A stretch of DNA of 33,745 bases from Pseudolysinimonas_A sp044239695. Lineage in GTDB: Bacteria; Actinomycetota; Actinomycetes; Actinomycetales; Microbacteriaceae. Location: positions 1-33,745 of the forward strand of contig NZ_JBIIAW010000022.1 in the NCBI RefSeq assembly GCF_044239695.1. The letters run 5' to 3'. The notes beneath the pieces are model-generated. The model saw only the letters and a program-made list of their open reading frames with translations. It did no database searches and had not been told where the DNA came from. Positions within the stretch are counted from its first letter, which is position 1, and every line of letters starts with the position of its first letter. Made by a program: the position numbers and the translations under genes. Shown here piece by piece: positions 1 to 6,924 of this stretch.

Positions 1-78
1 GACGGGACCCACGGCGTGCTGTTCGCGCTCGGCCCGGGGGTCACGAGCGAGTACGTGCTGCTGAGGTGGGCCGCATAG
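1..78 (+). CDS. Type III polyketide synthase (chalcone/stilbene synthase family), C-terminal end only
   Basis: The first 25 codons in frame 1 end in TAG and read DGTHGVLFALGPGVTSEYVL followed by LRWAA. A Gly-Pro-Gly loop (FALGPGVTSE) followed by a short hydrophobic strand is the characteristic C-terminal end of type III polyketide synthases, where it closes the active-site cavity. The gene begins outside the window, so nothing can be said of its catalytic Cys-His-Asn residues. The identification is supported by the two genes directly downstream, a methyltransferase and a flavin oxidoreductase, which is the arrangement of phenolic-lipid operons. The methyltransferase ATG follows the stop codon with no gap. 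Confidence 0.72.
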   Translation, partial: DGTHGVLFALGPGVTSEYVLLRWAA

Positions 79-615
79 ATGATGATCTCGATCAGCGTCG
101 TCCTCTTCACGGTCTTCGTGCTGCTCACCGGGGTCGAGCGCGTCGTCGAGCTCGTCGTGTCGAAACGCAACGCCGCCTGGGCCTTCGCCCGCGGCGGGGT
201 CGAGTCGGGTCGGGGCCACTTCCCGGCGATGGTCGCCCTGCACACCGGCCTGCTGGTCGGGGGGCTCGCCGAGGTGTGGCTGCTCGACCGGCCCTTCATC
301 CCGGGGCTCGGCTGGCCGATGCTCGCGATCGCCCTGCTCTGCCAGGCCGGGCGCTACTGGGTGATCTGGGCGCTCGGCCGGCAGTGGAACACCCGCGTGA
401 TCGTGGTGACCGGCCTCGCCCTGCAGCGGCGCGGGCCCTACCGGTTCGGCTGGCTGCGGCATCCCAACTACGTGATCGTCGCGATCGAGGGGATCGCGCT
501 GCCGCTCGTGCACACCGCGTGGATCACCGCCGTCGTCTTCACGGTGCTCAACGCGATCCTGCTGCTCGGGTTCCGCATCCCGGCCGAAGAGAAGGCTCTG
601 CGGGCCGCGGCGTGA
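79..615 (+). CDS. Isoprenylcysteine carboxyl methyltransferase (ICMT)-like membrane methyltransferase
   Basis: A 178-residue integral membrane protein with about five hydrophobic segments. The C-terminal half carries the ICMT signature: QWNTRVIV (about residue 107), then GPYRFGWLRHPNY, where the R-HPNY residues bind S-adenosylmethionine, and a final Glu-Glu (PAEEKAL). Family knowledge: in Bacillus BpsB (YpbQ) and Streptomyces SrsB, methyltransferases encoded beside a type III polyketide synthase O-methylate alkylpyrones or alkylresorcinols. The ATG lies immediately after the synthase stop codon, with a GAGGTGG Shine-Dalgarno-like stretch inside the end of that gene, so the two are translationally coupled. 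Substrate is inferred from context only. Confidence 0.82.
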   Translation: MMISISVVLFTVFVLLTGVERVVELVVSKRNAAWAFARGGVESGRGHFPAMVALHTGLLVGGLAEVWLLDRPFIPGLGWPMLAIALLCQAGRYWVIWALGRQWNTRVIVVTGLALQRRGPYRFGWLRHPNYVIVAIEGIALPLVHTAWITAVVFTVLNAILLLGFRIPAEEKALRAAA

Positions 616-1637
616 GCGACACGCAGGTGCTGATCGCCGGGGGTGGCCCCGTCGGTCTCGCCGCGTCGATCGAGGCCCGGCTCGCGGGACTGGATGTCAC
701 CGTCGCCGAGCCGCGCGACGGACCGATCGACAAGGCGTGCGGCGAGGGCCTGATGCCCGGCGCCCTGCCCGAGCTCGCCCGCCTCGGCGTCGACCCGGCC
801 GGGATGCCGATCGCGGGGATCGCGTACTCCGACGGCCGACGGCGTGTCGAGCACCGCTTCGACGGCGGCCCGGGTCGCGGGGTGCGGCGCACCGAGCTGC
901 ACCGGGCTCTCCGGGCCCGGGCCGACGACCTCGGGGTGCGGTTCCACGAGGGACGCATCGACGCGGTGCACCAGCGCGCGGGCTTCGTGGAGGCCGTCGG
1001 CCTGCGCGCCGACTGGTTGCTCGGGGCGGACGGCCTGCACTCCGCGGTCGCCCGCGAGGTGGGGCTCGCCCTGCCGACACCTCGTGCCCGTCGCCGGTTC
1101 GGGCAGCGCCGGCACTACGCGATCGCGCCGTGGTCGGAGTTCGTCGAAGTGCTGTGGACGCCCGCGGGTGAGATCTACCTGACGCCCGTCGGCGACGACA
1201 CCGTGGGGGTCGCGCTGCTCGCCCGGAGGGGGGAGCACTTCGACGACGCACTCGCCGCCTCGCCCGAACTGGCGGCGCGCCTCCGCGGAGCCGCACCCGC
1301 GAGCGACCTGCGCGGCGCCGGTCCCCTGCGGCAACGCACGAAGGGGAGGGTGGCCGGACGCGTGCTGCTCGTCGGGGACGCGTCGGGGTACGTCGACGCC
1401 CTCACCGGCGAAGGGCTCAGGATCGGGTTCGCCCAAGCCCGTGCGGCGGTGGCGGCTCTCGTGCACGGCGACCCGAACGCCTACGAAGCCGCGTGGGAAC
1501 GGGAGACCCGTGACTTCCGGCGGCTCACCGGAGGGCTGGTGCGGCTCGCCGCGTCGCCCCTGCGGGGTGCCGTGGTGCCCGTCGCCTCGCGCCTGCCGGG
1601 AGTGTTCGCGGGGGCCGTCGAGCGTCTCGCCCGCTAG
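612..1637 (+). CDS. FAD-dependent oxidoreductase (geranylgeranyl reductase / aromatic hydroxylase type)
   Basis: A 341-residue flavoprotein. The N terminus VLIAGGGPVGLAASIEARLAG is a Rossmann GxGxxG motif followed at about residue 33 by the acidic end of beta-2 (VAEPR). KACGEGLMP is the active-site motif of geranylgeranyl-reductase-like enzymes, LLGADGLHSAV is the DG motif, and VLLVGDASGYVDALTGEGL is the second FAD motif. The GTG start at 612 overlaps the methyltransferase stop by 4 nt (GTGA), which indicates an operon. By analogy with SrsC of Streptomyces it may hydroxylate an alkylresorcinol ring to give a quinone-type phenolic lipid. That role is inferred from gene order; a reductase acting on prenyl chains is the main alternative. 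Confidence 0.8.
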   Translation: MSDTQVLIAGGGPVGLAASIEARLAGLDVTVAEPRDGPIDKACGEGLMPGALPELARLGVDPAGMPIAGIAYSDGRRRVEHRFDGGPGRGVRRTELHRALRARADDLGVRFHEGRIDAVHQRAGFVEAVGLRADWLLGADGLHSAVAREVGLALPTPRARRRFGQRRHYAIAPWSEFVEVLWTPAGEIYLTPVGDDTVGVALLARRGEHFDDALAASPELAARLRGAAPASDLRGAGPLRQRTKGRVAGRVLLVGDASGYVDALTGEGLRIGFAQARAAVAALVHGDPNAYEAAWERETRDFRRLTGGLVRLAASPLRGAVVPVASRLPGVFAGAVERLAR

Positions 1638-1645
1638 CACCAGTG

Positions 1646-1742
1646 GCGGGTTGAGTGCCGCGCGAAGCGCGGTGTATCGAAACCGGGTACCGCACGACGT
1701 GGGGTTTCGATACACCCGCCAGCGGCGGGCACTCAATCCGCG
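1646..1742. repeat. Inverted pair of the palindromic GGGTTGAGTGCC / GGTGTATCGAAACC repeat
   Basis: Two head-to-head copies of one repeat unit lie between convergent genes. The left copy (1647-1684) has the core CCGCGC-GAA-GCGCGG. The right copy (1703-1740, reverse orientation) has the core CCCGCC-AGC-GGCGGG. The flanks are constant while the stem sequence differs and still pairs, so each copy forms its own hairpin and the pair can also form one long stem. The right copy supplies the TGA stop of the HAD gene (1733-1735). Related copies occur at 15921-16070 and 20291-20386. The likely role is bidirectional transcription termination. Confidence 0.88.
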
Positions 1743-2428
1743 GGAGAGGGCGGGGTGAGTCCGAGCAACGGGAAGAGCTGCGCCGGGTGGTCGACGACGT
1801 CGACGGCGCCGACCGATTCCTCCGGGGAGCCGTACCCCCAGGTGACGTAGATCGTCGGGATGCCGTGGGCGGCGGCGCCTTCGACGTCGTGGATGCGGTC
1901 GCCGATCATGATGGTGCGCGACAGGTCGGCACCGTTGGCCGCGAGGCGACGGAGCGCCTCCTCGATGACATCCGCCTTCTTGCTGCGCTTCTCGTCGTCG
2001 CTGGCGCCGGTGAGTTCGTCGAAGTAGCGGTCGAGTCCGTAGTGCTTCAGCACCAGCGTGGCGGGCGTCTCCGGCTTCGAGGTCGCGAGCGACAGCGGGA
2101 TGCGGCTTTCCGAGATCGCGCGCAGCACGTCGGGCACGCCGTCGTAGACCGTCGCGTCGAAGACGCCCTCGGAGAGGTAGTGGCCGCGGTAGACGTCGAG
2201 CGCACGCTGGGATTCCTCGGCGTCGAACCCGCCGAGGTCGCGGAACGAGTCCAGGATCGGCGGCCCCACCCAGCGCAGCAGCTCGGCGGGGCTCTGGATC
2301 GGTGCGTTCAGGTCGGCGAGCGTCTTCGCGAGACTCGCGGTGATGCCGGGCGCGGAGTCGACGATCGTGCCGTCCAGGTCGAACAGCACGGCGGTGTAGT
2401 TCCGGGGCACAGCGGGGCGGTCGCTCAC
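1733..2428 (-). CDS. HAD-superfamily hydrolase, phosphoglycolate phosphatase-like
   Basis: A 231-residue protein with all HAD motifs. Motif I VLFDLDGTIVDS at about residue 11 has the nucleophile and acid/base Asp pair, motif II is LATSKPET, the conserved Lys lies in KRSKKADVI, and motif IV is MIGDRIHDVEGA. The helical cap inserted after motif I (C1 type) and the overall length match the Gph/PpaX group, which dephosphorylates small phosphoesters such as 2-phosphoglycolate; the true substrate is unknown. The GTG start at 2428 shares one base with the TAG stop of the upstream Fic gene, so the two are co-transcribed. The stop codon lies inside a palindromic repeat copy. Confidence 0.88.
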   Translation of the reverse strand: MSDRPAVPRNYTAVLFDLDGTIVDSAPGITASLAKTLADLNAPIQSPAELLRWVGPPILDSFRDLGGFDAEESQRALDVYRGHYLSEGVFDATVYDGVPDVLRAISESRIPLSLATSKPETPATLVLKHYGLDRYFDELTGASDDEKRSKKADVIEEALRRLAANGADLSRTIMIGDRIHDVEGAAAHGIPTIYVTWGYGSPEESVGAVDVVDHPAQLFPLLGLTPPSPAD

Positions 2429-3543
2429 TAGAACAGCACCGCCTCGAGCGGCTCGGTGATGATCGGTCCTCGTCGAAGAAGCAGGTCGAAGAAGCGGGTG
2501 TTGATGAACAACTTCTCGCGCCCCGCTTTGACTTCGAGCAGGAAGCCCTTCGCCGCCAACGAGCGCAGCCACGAAGTCGCGGTCGGTCGCGAGACTCCCA
2601 CACGTTCGACCACGTTCCGAATCCGGCAGTAGGGCTGCTCGAAGAGAACCGCGAGGAAGTCGGCGTTGTTCGCGAGTGGGGCGTCGAGCCGAACACGCTC
2701 GTGGAACTCGTCTTGCAGCGCCCGGATGTCGTCGATCTTCGCGATCGTCTCGTCCGCGGTGATCCGGACCATTCGGAGCATGTAGATGACCCAATCTTCC
2801 CAGCCATCGTGGGCGGTCACGGCCTGAAGGAGGCGGTAGTACTCGGACTTGGTCGCGATGATCGACCGAGACATGTAGAGGATCGGGTGGAGCAGGAGGT
2901 TTGCCTCCACGAGCATCAGGAGGTTGAGGATGCGCCCCGTGCGCCCGTTGCCATCGTCGAAGGGGTGAATCGCCTCGAACTGATAGTGCGCGACGGCCAT
3001 TCGAACGAGTGGATCGAGCGTCGGCATCGAGTGGACGAAGCGTTCCCAGTTCGAGAGTTTCTCGCGAATGATCTCCTGACCCTCAGGCGGCGTGTAGATG
3101 ACTTCGCCTGTGACCGAGTTGGCGACGCGAGTGCCCGGAAGTCGTCGCACATCCATCTCGCGATCTTGGATGATCGAGCAGACGTCGATTGCCGTCGAGA
3201 TGTTGAGGGGTCGCCCGCGAACTGACGTCACACCATGATTGAGCGCAGCCCGATAACGCAGAGTCTCCTTGACGGCGGGGTTCGCGCTGTCGTCGGCGTC
3301 CGAGAAACGAAACAGCTCGTCTGCGGTCGTGACGATGTTTTCGATCTCCGAGCTCGCTTGCGCTTCGAGGAGCGGAAGAGTGTTGATGAGCACGAGCGGG
3401 TTGGGGATGAGCTGGGCCGCCTTGTCGAGCGTCGCGAGAGAGGCCCGAGCCTCGATCGTCGCCTTGAGCACACGCCGAGTCTCGAGCTCATCTCTCGGTG
3501 GCAAGTCGGGGAGCTCGTTGTAAGGAAGGTCGGCTCTCCACAT
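2428..3543 (-). CDS. Fic family protein (class II, with inhibitory helix and C-terminal winged helix)
   Basis: A 371-residue Fic protein. HPFDDGNGRTGR at residues 193-204 is the complete Fic active-site motif, with catalytic His and phosphate-binding Asn-Gly-Arg, so it is expected to transfer AMP (or another nucleotide moiety) to a target hydroxyl. Residues 64-69 (SSEIEN) match the inhibitory (S/T)xxxE(G/N) motif, N-terminal to the Fic fold as in class II proteins, so activity is probably self-limited. Residues about 295-355 (VVERVGVSRPTATSWLRSL) look like a winged helix-turn-helix, suggesting DNA binding or autoregulation. Base composition is visibly less GC-rich than the neighbours, as is the upstream region, which suggests horizontal acquisition. 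The target is unknown. Confidence 0.93.
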   Translation of the reverse strand: MWRADLPYNELPDLPPRDELETRRVLKATIEARASLATLDKAAQLIPNPLVLINTLPLLEAQASSEIENIVTTADELFRFSDADDSANPAVKETLRYRAALNHGVTSVRGRPLNISTAIDVCSIIQDREMDVRRLPGTRVANSVTGEVIYTPPEGQEIIREKLSNWERFVHSMPTLDPLVRMAVAHYQFEAIHPFDDGNGRTGRILNLLMLVEANLLLHPILYMSRSIIATKSEYYRLLQAVTAHDGWEDWVIYMLRMVRITADETIAKIDDIRALQDEFHERVRLDAPLANNADFLAVLFEQPYCRIRNVVERVGVSRPTATSWLRSLAAKGFLLEVKAGREKLFINTRFFDLLLRRGPIITEPLEAVLF

Positions 3544-3581
3544 GTGTCACAACGTATCAAGTGTCACGTGAAACATGTCAA
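3544..3581 (-). promoter_or_regulatory. Promoter of fic with overlapping repeats (leaderless)
   Basis: On the minus strand a perfect TTGACA (3581-3576) and a TACGTT -10 (3556-3551), 19 bp apart, end 7 nt before the fic ATG, so the message should be leaderless. GTGACAC occurs twice, directly before the ATG (3544-3550) and in the spacer (3561-3567), with starts 17 bp apart. The spacer copy overlaps a CACGTG core (3565-3570) in an imperfect palindrome. These are candidate sites for autoregulation by the Fic winged helix. The region is AT-rich compared with the rest of the window. Confidence 0.55.
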
Positions 3582-3653
3582 AAATTGGCACAAATCTTTA
3601 CACGTTCTCGCGACATGCAAAGTGAGTTTGCGCGGCGCCGGTATCTCTTCGCC

Positions 3654-4349
3654 TCAGAACAGTCTCGCGTGCCCGGAGTCGAGCCCGCGCATCGCGTCGT
3701 AGTCCAGCAACAGCGTGCGGATGCCGCGGTCGGCCGCCAGGGTCAGCGCCTGCGGGGCGATGGCTTGCGCGGCGAAGACTCCGCTGACGGGCGCGAGCAG
3801 CGGATCCCGGTTCATCAGCTCGAGGTAGCGGGTGAGCTGCTCGACCCCGTCGATGCCGCCGCGCCGCTTGATCTCGACCGCGACGGACGCGCCCGCGGCA
3901 TCCCGGGCAAGGATGTCGACGGGCCCGATGGCCGTCATGTATTCGCGGCGCACCAGCTGGTAGCCGTCGCCGAGCAACTCGATCTGCTCCGCGAGCAGGC
4001 GCTGCAGGTCGGCTTCGACGCCGTCCTTCTGCAGCCCGGGGTCGACGCCGAGGTCGTGACTCGAGTCGTGCAGGATCTCGTGGATCGAGATCACCAGGAT
4101 GTCGGCGGTTTTCGCCTGGCTCACCCGCCACAGTTCGACGACCCCGGCGTCCGCGCGTTCTTCGTCGACCTCTTCCACCGAGAAGGTGCACGGCGGGCTC
4201 ATCCAGTTGAGCGGCTTGTAGGACAGCGAGTCCGCGTGCACGAGCACGCTGCCGTCGGCCTTGAGCACCAGGAGCCGCGTGGCGAGCGGCAGGTGCGCCG
4301 AAAGTCGCCCGGCGTAGTCGACCGAGCAGCGGGCAACGACGAGACGCAC
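3654..4349 (-). CDS. nucS: Mismatch-specific endonuclease NucS/EndoMS
   Basis: A 231-residue NucS. The N-terminal domain (residues 1-110) contains the DNA-binding/dimerisation fold with LSYKPLNWMSPPC. The C-terminal RecB-like nuclease domain shows GPVDILARD (Asp145), VAVEIKRRG (Glu159, Lys161) and EQLTRY (Gln171), the catalytic D-ExK-Q set. The protein ends in HARLF, resembling the C-terminal sliding-clamp-binding tail of actinobacterial NucS. Known role: NucS replaces MutS/MutL in many actinobacteria, cutting both strands at mismatches to start repair. The GTG start is chosen because TAGGCT (4361-4356) lies 6 nt upstream and no Shine-Dalgarno sequence is present. It lies 18 nt after the MFS gene on the same strand. 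Confidence 0.95.
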   Translation of the reverse strand: MRLVVARCSVDYAGRLSAHLPLATRLLVLKADGSVLVHADSLSYKPLNWMSPPCTFSVEEVDEERADAGVVELWRVSQAKTADILVISIHEILHDSSHDLGVDPGLQKDGVEADLQRLLAEQIELLGDGYQLVRREYMTAIGPVDILARDAAGASVAVEIKRRGGIDGVEQLTRYLELMNRDPLLAPVSGVFAAQAIAPQALTLAADRGIRTLLLDYDAMRGLDSGHARLF

Positions 4350-4355
4350 CCGGTC

Positions 4356-4361
4356 AGCCTA
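4356..4361 (-). promoter_or_regulatory. Leaderless -10 box of nucS
   Basis: TAGGCT on the minus strand, 6 nt before the nucS GTG. It gives nucS its own start of transcription although it is closely preceded by the MFS gene. Confidence 0.5.
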
Positions 4362-4367
4362 GGCGGG

Positions 4368-5636
4368 TCAGGCGGCGGGATCGGTGAAGGTCGGCACGGC
4401 GGCCTTGGCGCGCGGGCCGCGCTCCCGCGCGGCGGGGATCGCGAGTCCGGCGACGATGATGAGGCCGAAGACGATCCAGAGCGCGTTGAGGATGCCGATG
4501 TGCTCGCCGACGAACCCGATCAGCGGCGGGCCGACCAGGAACGCGCAGTAGGCGATCGTCGCGACGGCGCTCACCCGCGCGGCCGCTCCGACCGGGTCGT
4601 CCCCGGCCGCCGACATGCCGACCGGGAAGCCGAGGGCGGCCCCGAGCCCCCAGACGACGATGCCGGCGACCATGATCGGGATGACGGGCACGAGGATCAC
4701 GACCGCGAGACCGACGGCCGACATCACGACCGCGACGCGGAGCACGGGCACCCGACCGAACTTGTCGAGCAGTGGGACGCCGGCGATGCGACCGACCGTC
4801 ATCGCCACGCTGAAGACGCCGAACAGCAGCGCGCCCTGGGCGTCGGAGAGCTCCCGGTCGTCGGTCATCGCCAGGGCGAGCCAGTCGTTCGCCGAGCCTT
4901 CGGCGAACGCCATCCCGAGCACGAGCACGCCGAGCAGCAGGGTGCGCGGCTCGGCCCAGGCGGCGAGCTGGGCGCGGAAGCCGGAGCGTTCGCCCTCGGC
5001 GGCCGCGGTCGCGACCTCGTCGATGACCCGCGGCAGCAGGCGGGGGATGAGGAAGGCGGCGGCGATCAACAGCCCGCCGATCACGGCGAAGTGGCTGGCC
5101 GGGATGAAGCCGAGGGCTGCGGCCGCCGCCCCGAGGCCGGCACCCGCCACGGAGCCGAGGCTCCACGACGCATGGAACCAGGGCATGAGCGTGCGGCCCA
5201 TCTCCCGCTCGACTTCGGCGCCTTCGACGTTCATCGCCACGTCGCAGATGGCCCAGGCCACACCGAAGATCGCCATTCCGCCGATCGCGAGCGGGAAGGA
5301 GGGCGCGAGGGAGGTCGCGATCGCCAGCACGCCGAGACCCGAGCAGCCGACCAGGAAGGTCACCACGATCGTGCGCCGGGCACCGAGTCGGTGCACGATC
5401 GCCCCCGCGGCGATCAACCCGAGGATCGAGCCGGCCGACATCCCGAAGATCAGGAACCCCACTTGCGCGACGCTCAGCTCGAGGATGTCGCGCACGGCGG
5501 GCAGGCGCGAGATCCAGGTGGCTACGCCGATGCCGTTGAGGGCGAAGGTGACGAAGACGCCGAACATGGCGCGACGGAGCGTGCTGGGACGGGCGACGAC
5601 GGCTCGACGTGCGCGACGTGATTCGGGGTGGGACAT
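4368..5636 (-). CDS. MFS transporter (YbjJ-like)
   Basis: A 422-residue protein with twelve predicted transmembrane helices. ISRLPAVRDIL near the N terminus and RTIVVTFLVG after the first loop resemble the YbjJ/FucP-type major facilitator branch. MNVEGAEVEREMGRTLMPWFH at about residues 135-155 is a conserved motif of that group. The cytoplasmic linker after helix 6 (residues about 210-225) divides two six-helix bundles. The ATG at 5636 is preferred over an in-frame upstream codon near 5726 because a GGAG lies 4 nt before it and the upstream extension would run through the operator sites. Divergent from a LacI-family gene, so the substrate is probably a sugar or related metabolite; that is inference. 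Confidence 0.87.
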   Translation of the reverse strand: MSHPESRRARRAVVARPSTLRRAMFGVFVTFALNGIGVATWISRLPAVRDILELSVAQVGFLIFGMSAGSILGLIAAGAIVHRLGARRTIVVTFLVGCSGLGVLAIATSLAPSFPLAIGGMAIFGVAWAICDVAMNVEGAEVEREMGRTLMPWFHASWSLGSVAGAGLGAAAAALGFIPASHFAVIGGLLIAAAFLIPRLLPRVIDEVATAAAEGERSGFRAQLAAWAEPRTLLLGVLVLGMAFAEGSANDWLALAMTDDRELSDAQGALLFGVFSVAMTVGRIAGVPLLDKFGRVPVLRVAVVMSAVGLAVVILVPVIPIMVAGIVVWGLGAALGFPVGMSAAGDDPVGAAARVSAVATIAYCAFLVGPPLIGFVGEHIGILNALWIVFGLIIVAGLAIPAARERGPRAKAAVPTFTDPAA

Positions 5637-5686
5637 GGTGCTCCGAGGTGGTGCGTCAGTGGATGCCAGCGTAGCCGCGGCGAGGA

Positions 5687-5714
5687 TCGAATCGTTTCGA
5701 TCGAATCGATTCGA
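5687..5714. promoter_or_regulatory. Two abutting LacI-type operator palindromes
   Basis: Positions 5701-5714 read TCGAATCGATTCGA, a perfect 14-bp palindrome with the central CG usual for LacI-family operators. Positions 5687-5700 read TCGAATCGTTTCGA, the same sequence with one mismatch, directly abutting it. They lie between the MFS start (5636) and the LacI start (5730), and the lacI -10 (TACGCT, 5716-5721) begins 2 bp after the second site. Binding would therefore block lacI transcription and probably also the divergent MFS promoter. Confidence 0.78.
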
Positions 5715-5729
5715 GTACGCTAGCAAGCC

Positions 5730-6794
5730 ATGGAGCCGGAGGCAAGCACGAGCCCGCGCCCGACCCTCGCCGCCGTGGCGGCCCGGGCGGGCGTCTCGGT
5801 GTCGACGGCCTCCCTCGTCTTCAGCGGCGCCGGCCCCGTCGCCACCGCGACCCGGGATCGCGTGCTCGCCGCCGCCGCCGCCCTCGACTACGGCGGGCCG
5901 GACCCGACCGCGAGATCGCTCCGCCGCGGACGCTCCGGCGTCATCGCCGTCGTCACCGAAGACCGGCTCGTCGACGCCTTCCGCGATCCGATGAACCTCG
6001 CGTTCCTCGACGGCGTCGCGCAGGCGTTCGGCGACGAGCGCACCGGACTGCTCGTGATCCCGCTCGCCGCAGAGTCGGGGGTCGACCTCTCCGCGCCGCC
6101 GATGGATGCCGCGATCCTGCTGGGCTGCAGCCTCGACCTCGGCGCGTCGGTCGAGGTGCTGCGCCGGCGCCGCATCCCGATCGTCGCCGTCGAGGCCGAA
6201 CCGTTCGACGGCGTGCTGCTCATCGATCTCGACAACCGCGACGCCTCACGTCGGGGTGCCGAGCACCTGCGCGAGCTCGGTCACCGCGACGTCGCGACGG
6301 TGACCCTCGCGCTCGACGTCTCGCGCACGCCCGGCCCGCTCACCCCGGAACTCGAGCGCACCGCGACCGGCAACACCACCCGCCAGCGCCTCGCCGGCCT
6401 GCGCGACGTCTATCCCGACGCGTGGGGATGGTCGACCTCCGGCAGCTACCTCGCCGACGGGTACACCGCCGGCCTCCGCCTGCTCGACGTGCCCGCGCGG
6501 GAGCGACCGACGGCGATCGTCGCGCAGAGCGACCTGCTCGCCCTCGGCGTGCTGCGCGCCGCGACCGACCTCGGCCTCGAGGTGCCGCGGGACCTCAGCA
6601 TCCTCGGCTTCGACGGCGTGCGCCTCGAGGAGGCCGCGCCGCACGAGTTCACGACCCTCGTGCAGCCGGCCGTCGAGAAGGGCGAGGCGGCGGCCGCGGC
6701 GGTGTTCGCGGCGCTGGCCGGCGGCCGTCCCGAGCCGGTGCTGCTGCACTGCGAGCTCCGCGTCGGCACGACGACGGCGCCCTCTCCCCGCTGA
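5730..6794 (+). CDS. LacI-family transcriptional regulator
   Basis: A 354-residue regulator. Residues about 11-35 (TLAAVAARAGVSVSTASLVF) are the LacI helix-turn-helix, followed by a hinge helix region (SLRRGRSGVIAVV) and a periplasmic-binding-protein-like core, with the usual AIVAQSDLLALGVLRAA and LSILGFDGVRLEEAAP effector-domain motifs near residues 260 and 292. The ATG lies 8 nt after TACGCT, consistent with a leaderless message. The gene is divergent from the MFS transporter and the two abutting palindromes in the 93-bp gap fit autoregulation and control of the transporter. The effector is not evident. The stop is followed within 5 nt by a long inverted repeat. Confidence 0.92.
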   Translation: MEPEASTSPRPTLAAVAARAGVSVSTASLVFSGAGPVATATRDRVLAAAAALDYGGPDPTARSLRRGRSGVIAVVTEDRLVDAFRDPMNLAFLDGVAQAFGDERTGLLVIPLAAESGVDLSAPPMDAAILLGCSLDLGASVEVLRRRRIPIVAVEAEPFDGVLLIDLDNRDASRRGAEHLRELGHRDVATVTLALDVSRTPGPLTPELERTATGNTTRQRLAGLRDVYPDAWGWSTSGSYLADGYTAGLRLLDVPARERPTAIVAQSDLLALGVLRAATDLGLEVPRDLSILGFDGVRLEEAAPHEFTTLVQPAVEKGEAAAAAVFAALAGGRPEPVLLHCELRVGTTTAPSPR

Positions 6795-6798
6795 GTCG

Positions 6799-6898
6799 GC
6801 TTTCTGTTTTCAGGAGGATGTGGGGCGGGAGTCGTCTCCTGTGACGCGGAACCCCACATCTCCCCCTCCAGCCCCAACATCTCCTGAAAACCGAAAGC
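6799..6898. repeat. Long imperfect inverted repeat with a nested alternative hairpin
   Basis: The arm 6799-6826 pairs with 6871-6898 (28 nt each, with one clear mismatch and a one-base register shift). The shared core is GTTTTCAGGAG on the left and CTCCTGAAAAC on the right. Inside, GATGTGGGG (6817-6825) can instead pair perfectly with CCCCACATC (6852-6860), so two exclusive folds exist. It fills most of the 130-bp gap between the lacI stop and the M13 start. It may be a terminator for lacI or an immobile REP/MITE-like element; no transposase or target duplication is visible. Confidence 0.72.
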
Positions 6899-6911
6899 GA
6901 TACGACCGAAA

Positions 6912-6917
6912 TAGGGT
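6912..6917 (+). promoter_or_regulatory. Leaderless -10 box of the M13 peptidase gene
   Basis: TAGGGT lies 7 nt before the GTG at 6925. It supports this GTG over an upstream in-frame ATG-less extension that would run through the inverted repeat. Confidence 0.45.
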
Positions 6918-6924
6918 GGAGCGC

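Noticed and set aside
3498..5621. A 707-residue plus-strand frame opposite fic, nucS and the MFS gene
   Set aside because: The translation is low complexity (Asp/Arg/Glu/Gly) and mirrors codon bias of the three minus-strand genes, which have clear domains.
5637..5726. N-terminal extension of the MFS transporter to 5726
   Set aside because: It would pass through the LacI operator palindromes and adds a non-conserved segment; the ATG at 5636 has GGAG upstream.
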